Shown: positions 5,399-5,629 of the stretch, in pieces
Numbering within the stretch: the stretch's first letter is position 1
Layout: each line of letters starts with the position of its first letter
From: Deltaproteobacteria bacterium
GTDB taxonomy: Bacteria > Desulfobacterota > Desulfobacteria > Desulfobacterales > C00003060
DNA length: 5,629 nt
Direction of reading: 5' to 3'
Assembly (NCBI GenBank): GCA_019309815.1
Contig: JAFDFO010000155.1
Coordinates: 1 to 5,629 of the forward strand
Made by a program: the position numbers and the translations under genes
The notes under the pieces: model-generated
The model's database searches: none
What the model was told of the DNA's origin: nothing
The model's input: only the letters and a program-made list of their open reading frames with translations

Positions 5399-5629
5399 AT
5401 GGACAAATCCCTTACCTATCAAAAGGCCGGCGTCGATATCGACAAGGGCAAGCGGTTCATAAAAACGATCAAGAGGATTACCAAAGAGGCCCCTCGATCC
5501 GGTGTTATCGCTGGTATTGGAGGATTTAGCGGCCTCTATTCCCTTGACGTTAACAACTATGAGAAGCCGGTCCTCGTTACCTCCACGGACGGCGTTGGGA
5601 CCAAAGTCAAAGTCGCATGCATGATGGAT
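5399..5629 (+). CDS. purM: Phosphoribosylformylglycinamidine cyclo-ligase (AIR synthetase), N-terminal part
   Basis: Seventy-seven codons are present and the frame runs off the right edge; the family is usually about 345 residues, so roughly a quarter is seen. PurM closes FGAM to aminoimidazole ribonucleotide with ATP, the fifth step of de novo purine synthesis, in the cytoplasm. Diagnostic motifs are YQKAGVDIDKG (7-17), GIGGFSGLYSL (39-49) and LVTSTDGVGTKVKVA (59-73), the conserved N-terminal signature that helps form the nucleotide site. The ATG at 5399 is the first possible start, since an in-frame TGA lies at 5393-5395. The ribosome binding site is weak (AAGTGA at 5390-5395). It is divergent from alaC with 150 bp between the start codons and is probably separately regulated. 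Confidence 0.95.
   Translation, partial: MDKSLTYQKAGVDIDKGKRFIKTIKRITKEAPRSGVIAGIGGFSGLYSLDVNNYEKPVLVTSTDGVGTKVKVACMMD

Overview
The window looks like a chromosomal segment of a Gram-negative anaerobe, most likely a deltaproteobacterium in the broad sense (Desulfobacterota, Syntrophobacter-like). This rests on three things: the gene set and order (AlaC-type aminotransferase, homoserine dehydrogenase, phosphoglycerate-mutase-like protein), the intergenic TGGAGTAC-type octamer repeats, and moderate GC. It is an inference from protein and layout resemblance, since no database search was possible.

Right part (5399-5629, + strand): the first 77 codons of purM (purine biosynthesis), running off the window. 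It is divergent from a leftward gene set. The 150-bp divergent region carries a near-palindrome whose two arms each contain a TTGAC -35-like element.

Middle (1395-5248, - strand): alaC-like aminotransferase, then a 174-bp spacer of phased 8-nt repeats in inverted orientation, then hom (homoserine dehydrogenase with ACT domain), then an archaeal-type cofactor-independent phosphoglycerate mutase homologue that overlaps hom by 4 bp (ATGA). The coupling to hom suggests that the last protein is the non-canonical homoserine kinase proposed for this subfamily. In that case hom and the kinase convert aspartate semialdehyde to O-phosphohomoserine for threonine synthesis.

Next (1224-1390, - strand): an initiator tRNA-Met(CAU) with its own consensus-like promoter, squeezed between the kinase stop codon and the tRNA, and its own intrinsic terminator. 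It therefore appears to be an independent unit.

Left part (1-1223): a gene-poor, more AT-rich stretch with one unrecognised gene for a 219-residue single-pass membrane protein with a C-terminal coiled coil. Its strong sigma70-type promoter has a -10 region that lies inside a perfect-phase 21-bp tandem duplication. This side adjoins the 3' end of the tRNA, the usual side for island insertion, but no attachment-site repeat or integrase is visible. No CRISPR array, insertion sequence or recognisable defence system was found. The most unusual items are the octamer repeat spacer, the duplicated -10 region with its orphan membrane gene, and the U1:U72 mismatch of the initiator tRNA.
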